A DNA stretch of 64,000 bases, taken from assembly GCF_000519045.1 (NCBI RefSeq), contig NZ_KI912532.1:1-64000 (forward strand). The letters are read 5' to 3'. Within the stretch, counting starts at the first letter, position 1. The number at the start of each line of letters is the position of its first letter. Of the stretch, positions 19,336 to 33,385 are shown one piece after another. A program made the translations under genes and the position numbers. Below the pieces are notes generated by a model, which worked only from the letters and a program-made list of their open reading frames with translations, did not search any database and was not told the origin of the DNA. Source of the DNA: Dechloromonas agitata is5 (lineage in GTDB: Bacteria > Pseudomonadota > Gammaproteobacteria > Burkholderiales > Rhodocyclaceae).

Positions 19336-19808
19336 TATTTGCACTCCTCAAGCAGCTTGTCGATCTGTTCGGGATGCATATGGCTGCACATCGACCGGTT
19401 ATTCACGATGAAAACCGGAGCATCGCCACAGGCCCCCATACATTCGCCTTCCTTCAAGGTGAACTTGCCATCCTGGGTGGTTTCGTTATAGCCAATCCCC
19501 AGTTTCTTCTGTAGATATTCTCCGGCGTGGTATCCACCGGATAAGGCGCAGGGCAGATTGGTGCAGACCGTAATCTTGTACTTCCCTACCGGCTTCAGGT
19601 CATACATGTTGTAAAAGGAAGCCACTTCGTAAGCTGCCATCGCCGGCATGCCGAGATAATCGGCAACGGCCTCGATAGCCTCGGGCGGCAGCCACCCCTT
19701 TTCTTCCTGGGCATGTGCAAGACAGGCCATAACGGCGGACTGCTTTTGGTCGGCGGGATACTTGCCAACCTCGCGAGCAAATTTTTGGAGGGTTTCAGCG
19801 GAAAACAT
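19335..19808 (-). CDS. nuoE: NADH-quinone oxidoreductase subunit E (2Fe-2S)
   Basis: A 157-residue thioredoxin-fold subunit holding cluster N1a. Its four ligands are in [11 protein letters not shown] (about 81-91) and [13 protein letters not shown] (about 115-127). The N-terminal helical part, including [20 protein letters not shown], is typical. Its start overlaps the last base of nuoD by one position and its stop overlaps nuoF. Confidence 0.97.
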   Translation of the reverse strand: MFSAETLQKFAREVGKYPADQKQSAVMACLAHAQEEKGWLPPEAIEAVADYLGMPAMAAYEVASFYNMYDLKPVGKYKITVCTNLPCALSGGYHAGEYLQKKLGIGYNETTQDGKFTLKEGECMGACGDAPVFIVNNRSMCSHMHPEQIDKLLEECK

Positions 19809-21061
19809 CAGCGGTCGATCTCGCCAAAAACGATATCTTGGGAGCCGATGATCGTAACGACGTCGGCAATCATGTGGCCACGGGACATTTCGTCCAGGCC
19901 GGAAAGGTGAACAAAACCCGGAGCGCGGATTTTCATGCGGTAAGGCTTGTTGGCACCGTCCGAGACGAAGTAGATACCGAACTCGCCCTTCGGATGTTCG
20001 ACTGCAGCATAGGCCTCACCGGGCGGGACATGGATACCTTCCGTGAAGAGTTTGAAGTGATGAATCAACTCTTCCATGTTGGTTTTCATGTTTTCACGCG
20101 GCGGCGGTGCAACCTTGTGATTATCGGTAATGACAGGCCCCGGATTCTTGCGTAGCCAATCAATACACTGCTTGATGATTCGGTTGGACTGCAGCATCTC
20201 CTCCATCCGAACCAGGTAACGGTCATAGCTGTCGCCATTCACGCCGACCGGCACATCGAAGTCGACCTTATCGTAAGCTGCATACGGCTGCTTTTTACGC
20301 AAATCCCACGCAATACCGGATCCGCGCAGCATCGCGCCGGTGAACCCCATCTGCAAAGCGCGCTCCGGACTCACCACACCGATATTGACCAAGCGCTGTT
20401 TCCAGATACGGTTATCTGTCAGTAGCGTGTGGTACTCCGAATGGTAAGTCGGAAAACGGTTGGTGAAATCCTCAAGGAAATCAAGCAGAGAACCTTGCCG
20501 GTTTTCATTCCGCGCCTTGGCCTTTTGCGCGCTGGTCCACGTTGACTCCTGATACTGCGGCATGCGATCAGGCAGGTCGCGATAAACACCACCTGGACGA
20601 TAATACGCTGCGTGCATACGAGCACCAGACACGGCCTCATATACATCCATCAAATCCTCACGCTCGCGGAAGGTATAAAGCGCCATCGTCATTGCCCCTA
20701 CGTCAAGGGCATGGCAGCCAATCCACAAAAGGTGATTGAGGATACGGGTAACCTCGTCGAACATCGTGCGAATGTACTTCCCACGCTCCGGCACCTCGAT
20801 ACCGAGCAATTTCTCGGTTGCCAGACAGTAGGCGTGTTCGTTACACATCATGGAAACGTAGTCAAGACGATCCATGTAGGGCACTGACTGAACCCAGGTT
20901 CGGGTTTCAGCCAGTTTCTCCGTCGCGCGATGCAGGAGACCAATGTGCGGGTCGGCCCGCTGGACGACCTCACCATCCAACTCGAGCACCAGCCGCAGAA
21001 CCCCGTGCGCTGCAGGGTGCTGCGGACCGAAGTTGAGCGTGAAATTACGGATATCAGCCAT
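19808..21061 (-). CDS. nuoD: NADH-quinone oxidoreductase subunit D
   Basis: A 417-residue 49-kDa-type subunit that forms the quinone site with NuoB. It begins [20 protein letters not shown], whose His-containing loop interacts with quinone, and continues with [28 protein letters not shown], and ends DIVFGEIDR as usual. The ATG at 21061 is used, not an earlier in-frame codon 17 residues upstream, because family members begin here. The start overlaps the nuoC stop by 8 bases. NuoC and NuoD are separate proteins, unlike the fused form in E. coli. Confidence 0.97.
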   Translation of the reverse strand: MADIRNFTLNFGPQHPAAHGVLRLVLELDGEVVQRADPHIGLLHRATEKLAETRTWVQSVPYMDRLDYVSMMCNEHAYCLATEKLLGIEVPERGKYIRTMFDEVTRILNHLLWIGCHALDVGAMTMALYTFREREDLMDVYEAVSGARMHAAYYRPGGVYRDLPDRMPQYQESTWTSAQKAKARNENRQGSLLDFLEDFTNRFPTYHSEYHTLLTDNRIWKQRLVNIGVVSPERALQMGFTGAMLRGSGIAWDLRKKQPYAAYDKVDFDVPVGVNGDSYDRYLVRMEEMLQSNRIIKQCIDWLRKNPGPVITDNHKVAPPPRENMKTNMEELIHHFKLFTEGIHVPPGEAYAAVEHPKGEFGIYFVSDGANKPYRMKIRAPGFVHLSGLDEMSRGHMIADVVTIIGSQDIVFGEIDR

Positions 21062-21659
21062 GTACCGGACCCCCGTAGGTATCTTCGCGCACGATGCGCG
21101 GGGTATTCTCACGAGGCTCGATTGTGACGGGCTGGTAAATCACACGAGCCTGGTCTGGGTCATAGCGCATCTCGACGTAACCGGAAATCGGGAAATCCTT
21201 GCGGAAAGGATGCCCGATGAACCCGTAATCCGTCAGGATACGACGCAAATCGTCATGACCAAGGAATGCAATTCCGTACAAATCGAAGGCTTCGCGCTCG
21301 AACCAGTTGGCGGTCGACCAGACGGCCGAGACCGACTCCACCGCCGGGAAGCTTTCGTCTTCTGCAAACACACGCACCCGCAGGCGAATATTCTGCGAGA
21401 CCGAGAGAAGATGAACGACAACTGCGTAACGCCCTCCCACCCAAGCACCATCCCCATAGGTCGAATAATCGACACCACAAAGATCAATCAACTCTTCAAA
21501 GCGAAAATCGGGCTCATCGCGCAGCGCGATCATCAAACCAAGGTAGTCAGGCGCACCGACTTCAATGGTCACTTCACCGAGCGCCAGCTTCAGGGACTTT
21601 ATCTTGTCGCCGAAATGCTTCTGCAGGTTTTCACTTAGCGTTTCCAGCTTGGCAGACAT
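21054..21659 (-). CDS. nuoC: NADH-quinone oxidoreductase subunit C
   Basis: A 201-residue 30-kDa-type subunit of the peripheral arm. The family signature [11 protein letters not shown] (written [20 protein letters not shown], about 121-140) is followed by [17 protein letters not shown]. It lies 19 bases after nuoB and overlaps the start of nuoD by 8 bases. Confidence 0.97.
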   Translation of the reverse strand: MSAKLETLSENLQKHFGDKIKSLKLALGEVTIEVGAPDYLGLMIALRDEPDFRFEELIDLCGVDYSTYGDGAWVGGRYAVVVHLLSVSQNIRLRVRVFAEDESFPAVESVSAVWSTANWFEREAFDLYGIAFLGHDDLRRILTDYGFIGHPFRKDFPISGYVEMRYDPDQARVIYQPVTIEPRENTPRIVREDTYGGPVHG

Positions 21660-21678
21660 ATTCGATCAGCCTCGGCAA

Positions 21679-22155
21679 TTAACGAGCAATGGTATTGGTG
21701 CGACGAATCTTGTTCTGCAACTGAATGATTCCATAGATGAGCGCCTCAGCCGTCGGAGGACAACCCGGGACATAAATATCCACTGGAACAATTCGATCAC
21801 AGCCACGCACCACAGAATAGGAGTAGTGGTAATAACCACCACCGTTGGCGCAGGAACCCATGGAAATAACCCATCGCGGCTCCGCCATCTGGTCGTAGAC
21901 TTTGCGCAGCGCCGGTGCCATCTTGTTGGTCAGGGTACCCGCCACAATCATCACATCGGACTGACGCGGACTCGGGCGAAACACCACACCAAAGCGATCC
22001 AGGTCATAACGGGAAACCCCCGCATGAATCATCTCGACCGCACAGCACGCCAAACCGAAGGTCATCGGCCACATCGACCCGGTACGCATGTAATTGATCA
22101 ATTTGTCAGCCGTCGTGGTGACAAATCCTTCCTGGAGGATGCCTTCAATAGCCAT
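21679..22155 (-). CDS. nuoB: NADH-quinone oxidoreductase subunit B (cluster N2)
   Basis: A 158-residue subunit bearing the terminal 4Fe-4S cluster N2, which reduces quinone. It has the paired cysteines of [14 protein letters not shown] (about 33-46), then [19 protein letters not shown] and [15 protein letters not shown]. All four cluster cysteines are visible. It lies 9 bases downstream of nuoA. Confidence 0.97.
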   Translation of the reverse strand: MAIEGILQEGFVTTTADKLINYMRTGSMWPMTFGLACCAVEMIHAGVSRYDLDRFGVVFRPSPRQSDVMIVAGTLTNKMAPALRKVYDQMAEPRWVISMGSCANGGGYYHYSYSVVRGCDRIVPVDIYVPGCPPTAEALIYGIIQLQNKIRRTNTIAR

Positions 22156-22164
22156 GTTCGAGCC

Positions 22165-22536
22165 TTATTCCCATTCCAGCGCACCCTTGGCCCAGGCATA
22201 GATATAGCCCACGACCAGAATGGCAACGAATACCAGCATCTCGACAAAACCGAACAACTTGATCGATTCAGTCGCCACAATGTCTTTGAAGATCGTTGCC
22301 CAAGGGAAGAGGAAGGCAACCTCAAGATCGAACAGAATGAAGAGAATGGCAATCAAGTAGTAGCGCACATCAAACTTCATACGCGCATCCTCGAATGCCT
22401 CAAAGCCACACTCGTAAGGAGATAGCTTTTCCGGATCCGGACGACTGGGGGCAAGCATGAATCCCATGGCAACCGGCAACACACCAATTGCGACCCCAAC
22501 CAGAACGAACATCAGGATTGGAAAGTAGTTTTCCAT
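22165..22536 (-). CDS. nuoA: NADH-quinone oxidoreductase subunit A
   Basis: A 123-residue small membrane subunit with three helices and the conserved loop [20 protein letters not shown] (about 33-52), whose Cys becomes exposed in the deactive form of complex I. ATG 22536 is chosen because the family begins MENYFPI; a start 14 codons earlier would add unlike sequence. The binding site is weak (GGCGGATC). It is the first nuo gene; tRNA-Leu and secG lie upstream on the same strand, with no clear terminator between the tRNA and nuoA. Confidence 0.95.
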   Translation of the reverse strand: MENYFPILMFVLVGVAIGVLPVAMGFMLAPSRPDPEKLSPYECGFEAFEDARMKFDVRYYLIAILFILFDLEVAFLFPWATIFKDIVATESIKLFGFVEMLVFVAILVVGYIYAWAKGALEWE

Positions 22537-22607
22537 GATCCGCCCGCCATATTCAGTTTCTTGTTCGAAACAGCACACACAATTGAACGGTGCACTGCCC
22601 CAGTTTT

Positions 22608-22692
22608 TGGTGCCGACGGCGAGACTCGAACTCGCACAGCTTGCGCCACTACCCCCTCAAGATAGCGTGTCTACCAATTTCACCACGTCGGC
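22608..22692 (-). tRNA. tRNA-Leu (anticodon GAG)
   Basis: On the minus strand the 85-base sequence begins GCCGACG and ends CGTCGGCACCA, forming a 7-pair acceptor stem with an encoded CCA end. The D-arm contains GGTGAAATTGGTAGACAC, the anticodon stem CTATC/GGTAG encloses TTGAGGG (anticodon GAG), a short extra arm typical of leucine tRNAs follows, and the T-arm has GTTCGAGTC. The position between secG and nuoA is common in betaproteobacteria. Confidence 0.96.
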
Positions 22693-22743
22693 TTATATTT
22701 TTGTCCACCTGGCGAGGACTTGGACCAGGCAGAACCACTTGCG

Positions 22744-23115
22744 TTACTTCGGTATTTCCTTTGCCTTCGATGCCGCATCCGCCGCACCTACCGGCGCCTC
22801 GCCACCAACCTTTGCCGGCTGCGAAACAGACTCAGATTGTACCGCTTCTTGCATCACACTGCCAGTCGTTTTTGGCTTATTCGAGCCAATGTAAGCCAAG
22901 GCAAGGCTGGTTGCAAAAAACACAGCCGCCAGAATACCTGTCGTACGACTCAGGAAATTTGCGGAACCAGTAGCGCCAAAGAGACTGCCAGACGCCCCAC
23001 TCCCGAACGCAGCCCCCATGTCAGCCCCTTTGCCATGCTGCATCAAGACAAGACCAATAATGGCAATCGCCACAAGAATATGAACAGCCAGAATGACTGA
23101 GAATAACCAGTTCAT
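22744..23115 (-). CDS. secG: Preprotein translocase subunit SecG
   Basis: A 123-residue subunit of the SecYEG channel. Two membrane helices (about 3-22 and 54-74) flank the conserved loop LMQHGKGADMGAAFGSGASG. The C-terminal tail after residue 80 is a low-complexity stretch rich in Ala, Val, Ser, Glu and Lys, as in other proteobacterial SecG. It lies 11 bases downstream of tpiA, and tRNA-Leu follows 51 bases later, so the tRNA may be processed from the same transcript. Confidence 0.95.
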   Translation of the reverse strand: MNWLFSVILAVHILVAIAIIGLVLMQHGKGADMGAAFGSGASGSLFGATGSANFLSRTTGILAAVFFATSLALAYIGSNKPKTTGSVMQEAVQSESVSQPAKVGGEAPVGAADAASKAKEIPK

Positions 23116-23126
23116 GTATCAACCTA

Positions 23127-23876
23127 TTAATTTGCCACCCGGCAAATTGCCAGGAAATCTTCTGCAACCAGAGCTGCACCGCCGATCAAGCCACCATCGA
23201 CATCGCACTGCCCGAACAATTCTTCCGCATTCTGCGGCTTGACGCTGCCGCCATAAAGAATGCGTAACACACCCGCTACACCACCATCGACAGCAGCCAC
23301 CCTGGAGCGAATAGCAGCATGCACTTCCTGAGCCTGCGCGGGCGAAGCCGTCACACCAGTACCAATTGCCCAAACTGGCTCATAGGCAACCACAGCCTCC
23401 CGGAGAGCCTGAATACCACATGCCTCAACAACTGCATCCAACTGGCGAAAAACCACCAAGTCAGTCATTCCCGCCTCACGTTCGGCAAGCGTCTCCCCTA
23501 CACACAAAATGGGAAGCAGACCAGCACGCTGCGCCGCAGCAAACTTGGCCGCCACCAGCACATCGGTTTCACCATACATTGCACGTCGCTCAGAGTGCCC
23601 CACCAACACATAGCGGCAGCCAAAGTCCGCCAGCATCGTTGCCGAAACCTCGGCCGTGAAGGCACCATCAACATGCTCACTGACCGACTGCGCACCCCAG
23701 GCCACAGCCGTACCAGACAGAGTGGACTGGGCCTGAGCGAGATACGGATAAGGCGGGCATACAGCAACATCGCAACCCAGACCATCCACGCCCGCCTTGA
23801 TGGCATCGAGCAACATCGCATTCTGCGCAAGGCTGCCGTGCATCTTCCAGTTACCAGCAACAAGCTTTTTGCGCAT
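23127..23876 (-). CDS. tpiA: Triosephosphate isomerase
   Basis: A 249-residue TIM-barrel enzyme that interconverts glyceraldehyde-3-phosphate and dihydroxyacetone phosphate. The active-site residues are all visible: [11 protein letters not shown] (Lys about 11), [14 protein letters not shown] (catalytic His) and [16 protein letters not shown] (catalytic Glu in the [10 protein letters not shown] signature), and the phosphate-binding [14 protein letters not shown]. Length is normal. It lies 11 bases upstream of secG and 87 bases after glmM. Confidence 0.97.
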   Translation of the reverse strand: MRKKLVAGNWKMHGSLAQNAMLLDAIKAGVDGLGCDVAVCPPYPYLAQAQSTLSGTAVAWGAQSVSEHVDGAFTAEVSATMLADFGCRYVLVGHSERRAMYGETDVLVAAKFAAAQRAGLLPILCVGETLAEREAGMTDLVVFRQLDAVVEACGIQALREAVVAYEPVWAIGTGVTASPAQAQEVHAAIRSRVAAVDGGVAGVLRILYGGSVKPQNAEELFGQCDVDGGLIGGAALVAEDFLAICRVAN

Positions 23877-23963
23877 AGGAGCGGGGATTCGGGTGGCGAA
23901 AAACCTTTGGATTATAGCGACTTGGCGATTTTGCGGTCAATATAAACTGGGAACCGAGGTGAC

Positions 23964-25316
23964 TTACTGGGCGCTTTCCCGCACGACAGCCGCCAGTTTC
24001 TCCGCGGCATCAAGGACTTCTGCCGCATCCTCCCCCTCTACCATCACACGCAGCAGCGGTTCGGTCCCGGATGCACGCAGCAACACACGCCCCCGGCCCG
24101 CCAAGCGGGTTTCGGCGTCCATCACGGCCGCACCAATCGAAGGATGATCACGCCAGGAGAATCCCCGGGCGACCGGTACATTGATCAATTTTTGCGGGTA
24201 GAGAACCAGATCGCCCAACAAGGCCTTCAAATCCCCGCCCGCCTCTTTCAAGGCAGCCAGAACCTGTAGCGCAGCAACGATGCCATCGCCCGTGGTGTGA
24301 CGGTCAAGCGCCAGGATGTGGCCTGAATTTTCGCCGCCGTAGAGCCAGCCCTTGTCGTGCAGCATTTCAACCACATAGCGGTCACCCACTGCAGCGCGTG
24401 CGAAAGGCACCTCCAATTTTGTTAGGGCATGCTCCAAGGCCAGGTTGCTCATCAGGGTGCCCACCACCCCCTTGACCGGAGAGAGACGAAGACGACTTCG
24501 TACAATGGCATAAAGCAACTGATCGCCATCGTAGAGATTACCCTCGGCATCAACCATTTGCAGACGATCCGCATCGCCATCGAGCGCTATGCCCAGATCG
24601 GCCCGATTGGCCAGCACCGCCTCACACAAGGCCCTCGGTGCCGTAGCACCGACCGCATCATTGATATTCAGACCGTTCGGCTGAACACCTATGCTGACCA
24701 CTTCCGCACCCAGCTCGTGAAATACGCTCGGTGCGATGTGATAGGCCGCACCGTGGGCACAGTCGGTGACAATCTTAAGACCGCGCAAATCCAGATCGTT
24801 CGGGAAGGTACTCTTGCAGAACTCGATGTACCGGCCACGCGCATCGTCGATCCGCCTGACCCGACCCAACCCAGCAGGAGGGGCACAAACCATCGGCTCG
24901 TCGATCCCCGACTCGATCGCTTTTTCGACATCATCCGGCAGCTTCGTACCCTGCGACGAAAAGAATTTAATCCCATTATCGTAATACGGGTTATGGGAGG
25001 CGGAGATCACGATCCCTGCCTGCAAACGTAACGCACGGGTCAGGTAAGCAACCGCCGGAGTCGGCAACGGCCCCACCAGGCAAACATCGACGCCAGCCGC
25101 GGAAAACCCCGCCTCCAGCGCTGACTCGAGCATGTAGCCTGACAGACGGGTGTCCTTGCCGATCAGGACGGCTGGCCGCTCCCCGACCGGCATTTCGCTT
25201 TGCCCAAGCAACACCTTGCCTGCGGCGTAGCCCAGCCGCATGACAAAATCCGGAGTAATCGGCGCCTGACCGACCCGACCACGGACACCATCAGTGCCAA
25301 AATATTTTCTGCTCAT
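23964..25316 (-). CDS. glmM: Phosphoglucosamine mutase
   Basis: A 450-residue alpha-D-phosphohexomutase that converts glucosamine-6-phosphate to glucosamine-1-phosphate for peptidoglycan and lipopolysaccharide precursors. It opens [21 protein letters not shown]. The phosphorylated serine is in [19 protein letters not shown] (Ser about 103), the magnesium site is in [13 protein letters not shown], and the phosphate-binding [15 protein letters not shown] is near the end. The start overlaps the folP stop by ATGA, indicating translational coupling. Order folP-glmM is standard. Confidence 0.97.
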   Translation of the reverse strand: MSRKYFGTDGVRGRVGQAPITPDFVMRLGYAAGKVLLGQSEMPVGERPAVLIGKDTRLSGYMLESALEAGFSAAGVDVCLVGPLPTPAVAYLTRALRLQAGIVISASHNPYYDNGIKFFSSQGTKLPDDVEKAIESGIDEPMVCAPPAGLGRVRRIDDARGRYIEFCKSTFPNDLDLRGLKIVTDCAHGAAYHIAPSVFHELGAEVVSIGVQPNGLNINDAVGATAPRALCEAVLANRADLGIALDGDADRLQMVDAEGNLYDGDQLLYAIVRSRLRLSPVKGVVGTLMSNLALEHALTKLEVPFARAAVGDRYVVEMLHDKGWLYGGENSGHILALDRHTTGDGIVAALQVLAALKEAGGDLKALLGDLVLYPQKLINVPVARGFSWRDHPSIGAAVMDAETRLAGRGRVLLRASGTEPLLRVMVEGEDAAEVLDAAEKLAAVVRESAQ

Positions 25317-26149
25317 TTGCTTTCCCCATTTTCAATCGCCGACCAGACGGCCAGGGCATCCCGGGTCGCGGCAACATCATGCACACGTAGTATTTTCGCA
25401 CCCTTCTGTGCCGCAACGAGTGCTGCCGCAACACTGGCCGTCTGCCGTTGCCCCACCGGCCGACCCGTTATCGCCCCGAGCATGGTTTTCCGCGAAACAC
25501 CGACAAGCAGCGGCAGGTCCTCCACCGACAGCTCGGACAAGCGTCGAAACATTGCCAGATTGTGCTCCAGCGTCTTGCCGAAACCAAAACCCGGATCCAA
25601 AACGAGTCGTTCTGCCGATATTCCGGCCGCTTGGCAACGGGCTACTGCATCGGCGAGAAAAGACCGGACCTCGGAGACGACATCGTCGTAGCAGGGAGCC
25701 TGTTGCATGGTACCTGGCTCACCTCGCATGTGCATCAGACAGATACCGCAATCACTTCCGGCGACCGCCTCGATCGCCCCCGGACGCGACAAGCCCGCAA
25801 TATCATTGATCATGCTCGCACCAGCCTCGAGCGCAGCACGCATGACAACTGGCTTGTAGGTATCGACCGAGACAGGGACGCCCCAGGGGGTAATTTCGCG
25901 CAACACGGGTATCAGACGGCGAAGTTCCTCGTCTTCTGGCGTGGGAATGGCACCCGGACGAGAGGATTCGGCGCCAATGTCGAGAATATCCGAACCCGCC
26001 TCGAACTGCTCGCGCGCATGCCGGATGGCGCGATCCACGTCACCAACCAGGCCATCGCCAGAAAATGAGTCAGGCGTCAAATTGACAATGCCCATGATCA
26101 AAGGACGATCAAGGGATAGGGAATAGGAACCACAATGCAAGTTGGTCAT
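25313..26149 (-). CDS. folP: Dihydropteroate synthase
   Basis: A 278-residue TIM-barrel enzyme that joins 4-aminobenzoate to the pterin diphosphate in folate synthesis, the target of sulfonamides. The family signatures are [16 protein letters not shown] (about 19-34), [21 protein letters not shown], and [20 protein letters not shown] 26149 aligns with other FolP starts. It has no visible Shine-Dalgarno sequence: the bases before it are the T-run of the ftsH terminator. It overlaps glmM by ATGA. Confidence 0.96.
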   Translation of the reverse strand: MTNLHCGSYSLSLDRPLIMGIVNLTPDSFSGDGLVGDVDRAIRHAREQFEAGSDILDIGAESSRPGAIPTPEDEELRRLIPVLREITPWGVPVSVDTYKPVVMRAALEAGASMINDIAGLSRPGAIEAVAGSDCGICLMHMRGEPGTMQQAPCYDDVVSEVRSFLADAVARCQAAGISAERLVLDPGFGFGKTLEHNLAMFRRLSELSVEDLPLLVGVSRKTMLGAITGRPVGQRQTASVAAALVAAQKGAKILRVHDVAATRDALAVWSAIENGESK

Positions 26150-26150
26150 G

Positions 26151-26183
26151 GCAAAAAACAAAAAGCCGGGAACTCGTCCCGGC
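26151..26183 (-). terminator. Intrinsic terminator between ftsH and folP
   Basis: On the minus strand GCCGGGA pairs with TCCCGGC around CGAGT, followed by TTTTTGTTTTTT. The T-run ends only two bases before the folP start codon, leaving no room for a normal leader. Confidence 0.88.
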
Positions 26184-26203
26184 CAGGTTTGAATCGAGCA
26201 AAA

Positions 26204-28084
26204 TCAGGCAGGAGCAGTGGCACTCGGCTCGGCACCCGACGAATCGTTGGACGCTGAAGAACGGGAAGAGCCCTGTGTCGGTTTCGGCGGACGCGGCGGC
26301 TTGCCGGCCATGATGTCGTCGATTTGCTCCGCATCGATAGTTTCCCATTCGAGCAGGGCCTTGGTCATCGCTTCCACCTTGTCGCGGTTTTCTTCGAGCA
26401 GCTTGCGCGCCAAGGCGTACTGCTGGTCGATGATGCGGCGAATTTCCGCATCAACCTTCTGCATGGTGGCTTCCGAAACATTTTTGTGCTGGGTGACGGA
26501 ACGCCCGAGGAAAACCTCGCCATCGTTCTCGCCATAGACCATGACACCCAGATCGGACATGCCATAACGGGTAACCATGTCGCGTGCCATCGACGTTGCC
26601 CGCTCGAAATCGTTCGAAGCACCGGTCGTCATCTGGTTCATGAACAACTCTTCTGCGATACGGCCGCCGAACAGCACGGCGATACGGCTCATCAGGTATT
26701 CCCGGTCGTAAGCATAGCGATCCTGCTCCGGCAACTGCATGGTCAGGCCAAGGGCTCGGCCACGCGGGATGATGGTGACCTTGTGCACCGGGTCGGATTT
26801 GGGTACCAGCTTGGCGACAACCGCATGGCCCGACTCGTGGTAGGCGGTGTTCATCTTCTCTTCCTCGGTCATGACCATGCTGCGGCGCTCGGCGCCCATC
26901 ATGATCTTGTCCTTGGCCATCTCGAAGTCATCCATATCGACCAGGCGCTTGTTGCGGCGGGCGGCAAACAGCGCAGCCTCATTGACGAGGTTGGCCAGGT
27001 CGGCACCGGAAAAGCCGGGCGTACCGCGGGCAATCACGTCAGCCTTGACGTCCCCGGCAATGGGTACTTTGCGCATGTGCACCTTGAGAATTTCCTCACG
27101 CCCCCGAATATCGGGCAGCGGCACGACGACCTGCCGATCGAAGCGCCCAGGGCGCAGCAGCGCAGGGTCGAGAATGTCGGGCCGGTTGGTGGCCGCAATG
27201 ACGATGATGCCGGAATGCCCCTCGAAGCCATCCATTTCGACCAGCAACTGGTTCAACGTCTGTTCGCGCTCATCGTTACCACCGCCGAGACCTGCACCAC
27301 GATGACGACCGACGGCGTCGATTTCATCGATGAAGATGATGCACGGCGCGTGCTTCTTGGCATTTTCGAACATGTCGCGGACACGGGCGGCACCGACACC
27401 GACGAACATTTCAACGAAATCCGAACCCGAAATGCTGAAGAACGGCACCTTCGCCTCACCGGCAATGGCCTTGGCGAGCAGCGTCTTGCCGGTACCCGGG
27501 TTGCCTACCATCAGCACCCCTTTCGGAATGCGACCACCCAGTTTCTGGAACTTCGAGGGATCGCGCAGGAAATCAACCAATTCCTGCACCTCTTCCTTGG
27601 CCTCGTCGCAACCGGCCACATCTGCAAAGGTGATGGTGTTCTGCGCCTCGTCGGTCATCCGGGCCCGCGACTTGCCGAAGGAGAAGGCACCACCCTTGCC
27701 GCCACCCTGCATCTGGCGCATGAAGAAGACCCAGACGCCAATCAGCAACAGCATCGGGAACCAGCTGACGAAGATGTTCATCAGGAAGGACGGCTCTTCC
27801 TCCGGACGCGCCTCAATCTTGACGCCATTCTTCAGCAGGTCAGAAACCAGCCAGAGATCGGGTGGCGCATACGAGGTGATGCGCTTGCCCTCCGAAGTGG
27901 TCGCCTTCAGCGTACGGCCTTCCATGACCACCTTGGCGATACGGCCAGCCTTCACCTCTTCGATGAACTGGGAATATTCGACAGCACCGGTCGCAACCTG
28001 ACGGTTGTTGAACTGGTTGAAGACCGTCATCAGCACCAGGCCGATGACCAGCCAGATTGCGAGGTTTTTGAACATGTTGTTCAA
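26204..28084 (-). CDS. ftsH: ATP-dependent zinc metalloprotease FtsH
   Basis: A 626-residue membrane-anchored AAA+ protease that degrades unstable membrane and regulatory proteins; in related bacteria these include sigma-32 and LpxC. Order: N-terminal membrane helix (about 4-22), periplasmic segment, second helix (about 104-121), Walker A GNPGTGKT (about 194-201), Walker [10 protein letters not shown], and the zinc-binding HESGH (about 415-419). The start is TTG at 28084, because AAGGAG sits about 7 bases upstream; an in-frame ATG three codons on is too far from it. The C-terminus is a low-complexity Ser/Ala tail. Confidence 0.97.
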   Translation of the reverse strand: MNNMFKNLAIWLVIGLVLMTVFNQFNNRQVATGAVEYSQFIEEVKAGRIAKVVMEGRTLKATTSEGKRITSYAPPDLWLVSDLLKNGVKIEARPEEEPSFLMNIFVSWFPMLLLIGVWVFFMRQMQGGGKGGAFSFGKSRARMTDEAQNTITFADVAGCDEAKEEVQELVDFLRDPSKFQKLGGRIPKGVLMVGNPGTGKTLLAKAIAGEAKVPFFSISGSDFVEMFVGVGAARVRDMFENAKKHAPCIIFIDEIDAVGRHRGAGLGGGNDEREQTLNQLLVEMDGFEGHSGIIVIAATNRPDILDPALLRPGRFDRQVVVPLPDIRGREEILKVHMRKVPIAGDVKADVIARGTPGFSGADLANLVNEAALFAARRNKRLVDMDDFEMAKDKIMMGAERRSMVMTEEEKMNTAYHESGHAVVAKLVPKSDPVHKVTIIPRGRALGLTMQLPEQDRYAYDREYLMSRIAVLFGGRIAEELFMNQMTTGASNDFERATSMARDMVTRYGMSDLGVMVYGENDGEVFLGRSVTQHKNVSEATMQKVDAEIRRIIDQQYALARKLLEENRDKVEAMTKALLEWETIDAEQIDDIMAGKPPRPPKPTQGSSRSSASNDSSGAEPSATAPA

Positions 28085-28139
28085 GCTTGCTCTCCTTCTA
28101 CAGCGTCGAGCGATAAAAATGGAATTCTAATCAAAAGTC

Positions 28140-28757
28140 TCATCGCAATGTGCGTCCAAGCAAATAAAGCTCGGCGCTACGGTCGCGCGAGGCATCCGGT
28201 TTCCGGACCACGACGGTCTTGAAGGTTTCACGCATCAATTTCAAAAACGCTTCGTAATCCGTTCCCTGGAAAACTTTGACCAGAAATGCGCCTTCCGGTT
28301 TCAAGTGGGCTCTCGAAAACTCCAGGCCAAGCTCGGCCAGATGCATTACCCGTGCCTGATCGACCAGCGGCACACCTGACATATTGGGCGCCATGTCAGA
28401 CATAACAAGCCCGACTCGCCGCTCGCCGAGAAGCGTTTCGAGCTTTTCCAGCACGTCGTCTTCGCGAAAATCGCCTTGGATGAAGTGCACGCCGTGAATC
28501 GGCTCCATTTCCAGCAAGTCGAGCGCGAAGACCAGACCTGCGTCCCCTACCCGCTTGACGGCGACTTGCGACCAGCCGCCCGGGGTCGCCCCGAGGTCGA
28601 CAACCACCTCGCCACGCTTGAGCAGCTTGTCCTTGTCATCGATCTCCATCAGCTTGAATGCTGCGCGCGAACGCCAGCCTTCTTTCTTGGCGAGCTGAAC
28701 GTAGGGATCATTGACATGCTCCATCATCCACGCCTTGCTGGTTCTGGTTCTCTTCAT
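28140..28757 (-). CDS. rlmE: 23S rRNA 2'-O-methyltransferase (RrmJ/FtsJ)
   Basis: A 205-residue SAM-dependent methyltransferase that modifies U2552 in the A-loop of 23S rRNA. It opens [20 protein letters not shown], has the SAM-binding [15 protein letters not shown] (about 53-67), [17 protein letters not shown] (catalytic Asp) and [14 protein letters not shown] (catalytic Lys). The order rlmE-ftsH is as in E. coli. A 35-base gap separates it from divergent yhbY. Confidence 0.97.
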   Translation of the reverse strand: MKRTRTSKAWMMEHVNDPYVQLAKKEGWRSRAAFKLMEIDDKDKLLKRGEVVVDLGATPGGWSQVAVKRVGDAGLVFALDLLEMEPIHGVHFIQGDFREDDVLEKLETLLGERRVGLVMSDMAPNMSGVPLVDQARVMHLAELGLEFSRAHLKPEGAFLVKVFQGTDYEAFLKLMRETFKTVVVRKPDASRDRSAELYLLGRTLR

Positions 28758-28792
28758 TCGGTAAAATGCCGTTTTTGAAAGGTTTTATAACT

Positions 28793-29146
28793 ATGCAACA
28801 ACTCACTTCGGCCCAGCGCCGCGAACTGCGCGCCCAGGCTCACGCCCTGCATCCGGTCGTTTCGATTTCGGAAAACGGCCTGACCGACGCGGTCCTCAAG
28901 GAAATCGACAACTGCCTCAAGGCACATGAACTGATCAAAATCCGCGTCTATGGCGACAGCCGTGACGATCGTATCGCCTACTATGAACAAATCTGCAGCG
29001 AACTGGGTGCCGCGCCCGTCCAGCACATTGGCAAGCTGCTCGTCGTCTATCGCCACAATCCGGAAAAGGCGGCAGCGGAAGCCAAAAAAAATGCGCCGAG
29101 CCGCTCCTCCGCACCGCGCCGCACGAAACGCAGCTTCCAGGGCTGA
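28793..29146 (+). CDS. yhbY: CRM-domain RNA-binding protein YhbY
   Basis: A 117-residue CRM-domain protein that associates with the large ribosomal subunit precursor. The domain covers about residues 1-95: LTSAQRRELRAQAHALHPVV, ISENGLTDAVLKEIDNCLKAHELIK, and LLVVYRHNPEK; a basic tail (KKNAPSRSSAPRRTKRS) follows. ATG 28793 fits the family; a second ATG nine codons earlier is less likely. The 35-base gap to rlmE must hold both promoters; TAAAAT (28761-28767 region) is a candidate -10 for this gene. Its stop touches the end of the convergent DUF4149 gene. Confidence 0.95.
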   Translation: MQQLTSAQRRELRAQAHALHPVVSISENGLTDAVLKEIDNCLKAHELIKIRVYGDSRDDRIAYYEQICSELGAAPVQHIGKLLVVYRHNPEKAAAEAKKNAPSRSSAPRRTKRSFQG

Positions 29147-29608
29147 TCACTTCAGCCCGCGACCGCTCCCAACCACCAGCCATAGCCCCAGCAGACTCTG
29201 TACCAGGTAGAGTATGCTGGAAATGCCATGCCAGGTGGCAAAGCGGTCACGCAAGACGCTCTCCATCACTTCGCGTGGCAAGGCCTCGGCCTTCATCCGG
29301 GCCATCAGCGGCTGGATGCCGAACTGGCTGGCCAGGGTCAGTGCGCCCATCACCAGCACCAGCCAGAAAATCGGATTCCTGAAAAACCGGCTGCCTGAGC
29401 GAACCAGGGTGAATGCTGCCAGATAGGTAGCACAGCCAAGCCCGACCCACCCGATCAAGGCAAACAGCCGCCCCGCCACCATGCCAGCCTGTTGCCGGTC
29501 GGCGAGGCTGGCGAAGAGCACCGGCGCTGCAATATAACCGATCGCCCACAAGCCCCCCACCCACAGGGCAATGGCCAGCAGATAGAGCGCTTCGGAAAAT
29601 CGCCGCAT
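29147..29608 (-). CDS. DUF4149 membrane protein
   Basis: A 153-residue inner-membrane protein with four predicted helices: about 7-30, 48-70, 79-97 and 127-147. The opening RRFSEALYLLAIALWVGGLWAIGYIAAPVLF is the family hallmark, and QPLMARMKAE and FATWHGISSILYLVQSLLG are also typical. The role of DUF4149 proteins is not known. It lies 11 bases downstream of greA, as in many betaproteobacteria, and its stop directly abuts that of yhbY. Confidence 0.9.
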   Translation of the reverse strand: MRRFSEALYLLAIALWVGGLWAIGYIAAPVLFASLADRQQAGMVAGRLFALIGWVGLGCATYLAAFTLVRSGSRFFRNPIFWLVLVMGALTLASQFGIQPLMARMKAEALPREVMESVLRDRFATWHGISSILYLVQSLLGLWLVVGSGRGLK

Positions 29609-29619
29609 CGATCGGCTGC

Positions 29620-30096
29620 TTACTCGTAGCGGACGTCGATGATCTCGTATTCGCGAATGCCGCCCGGCGCCTGAACCTGGGCGATGTCACCGGCGTACTT
29701 GCCGATCAGGGCACGCGCCACCGGGGAATTGACCGATATCTTGCCGTTCTTGATGTCAGCCTCGTCCTCGCCAACGATCTGGTAAGTCACCGTATCGCCG
29801 GTATCCTGATCTTCCATCTCGACTGTCGCACCGAAGACGCAGCGACCGTCGGCATCGAGCAACTTGGGGTCGATGATCTGGGCATTCGACAACTTGCCCT
29901 CGACTTCGGCGATGCGCCCTTCGATAAAACCCTGGCGCTCCTTGGCCGCATCGTATTCGGCATTTTCGGAAAGATCGCCGTGCGAACGCGCTTCGGCGAT
30001 TGCCGCCACGACATTCGGGCGATCAACCGTCTTCAGGCGATGCAGTTCTTCACGCAGCTTTTCGGCGCCGGTAACGGTCAGCGGAATTTTGCTCAT
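29620..30096 (-). CDS. greA: Transcription elongation factor GreA
   Basis: A 158-residue factor that rescues backtracked RNA polymerase by stimulating transcript cleavage. The N-terminal coiled coil (about 1-75) carries the tip segment [20 protein letters not shown] with the acidic catalytic residues Asp and Glu; the C-terminal FKBP-like domain ends [21 protein letters not shown] 30096 follows GAAGAAGAG and matches the family start; the reading frame extends 51 codons further into the carB-greA gap without family sequence. A terminator-like hairpin lies just upstream. Confidence 0.96.
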   Translation of the reverse strand: MSKIPLTVTGAEKLREELHRLKTVDRPNVVAAIAEARSHGDLSENAEYDAAKERQGFIEGRIAEVEGKLSNAQIIDPKLLDADGRCVFGATVEMEDQDTGDTVTYQIVGEDEADIKNGKISVNSPVARALIGKYAGDIAQVQAPGGIREYEIIDVRYE

Positions 30097-30108
30097 CTCT
30101 TCTTCCAG

Positions 30109-30153
30109 CAAAAGCAAAACCGCCGGCGCCCGAAACGGGGCAATCCGGCGGTT
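30109..30153 (-). terminator. Terminator-like hairpin between carB and greA
   Basis: On the minus strand AACCGCCGG (from 30153) pairs with CCGGCGGTT (to 30118), with a smaller internal CCCG/CGGG stem, followed by TTTGCTTT. The T-rich run leads into GGAAGAAGAG, the greA binding site. Confidence 0.8.
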
Positions 30154-30163
30154 CGGGTTGGTC

Positions 30164-33370
<3,207 letters not shown>

Positions 33371-33385
33371 TTCTTTACTCTCGCC

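Noticed and set aside
22537..22743. Separate promoter and terminator around tRNA-Leu
   Set aside because: CCTGG/CCAGG before the tRNA could form a small hairpin, but it lacks a T-run. The evidence is too weak to list.
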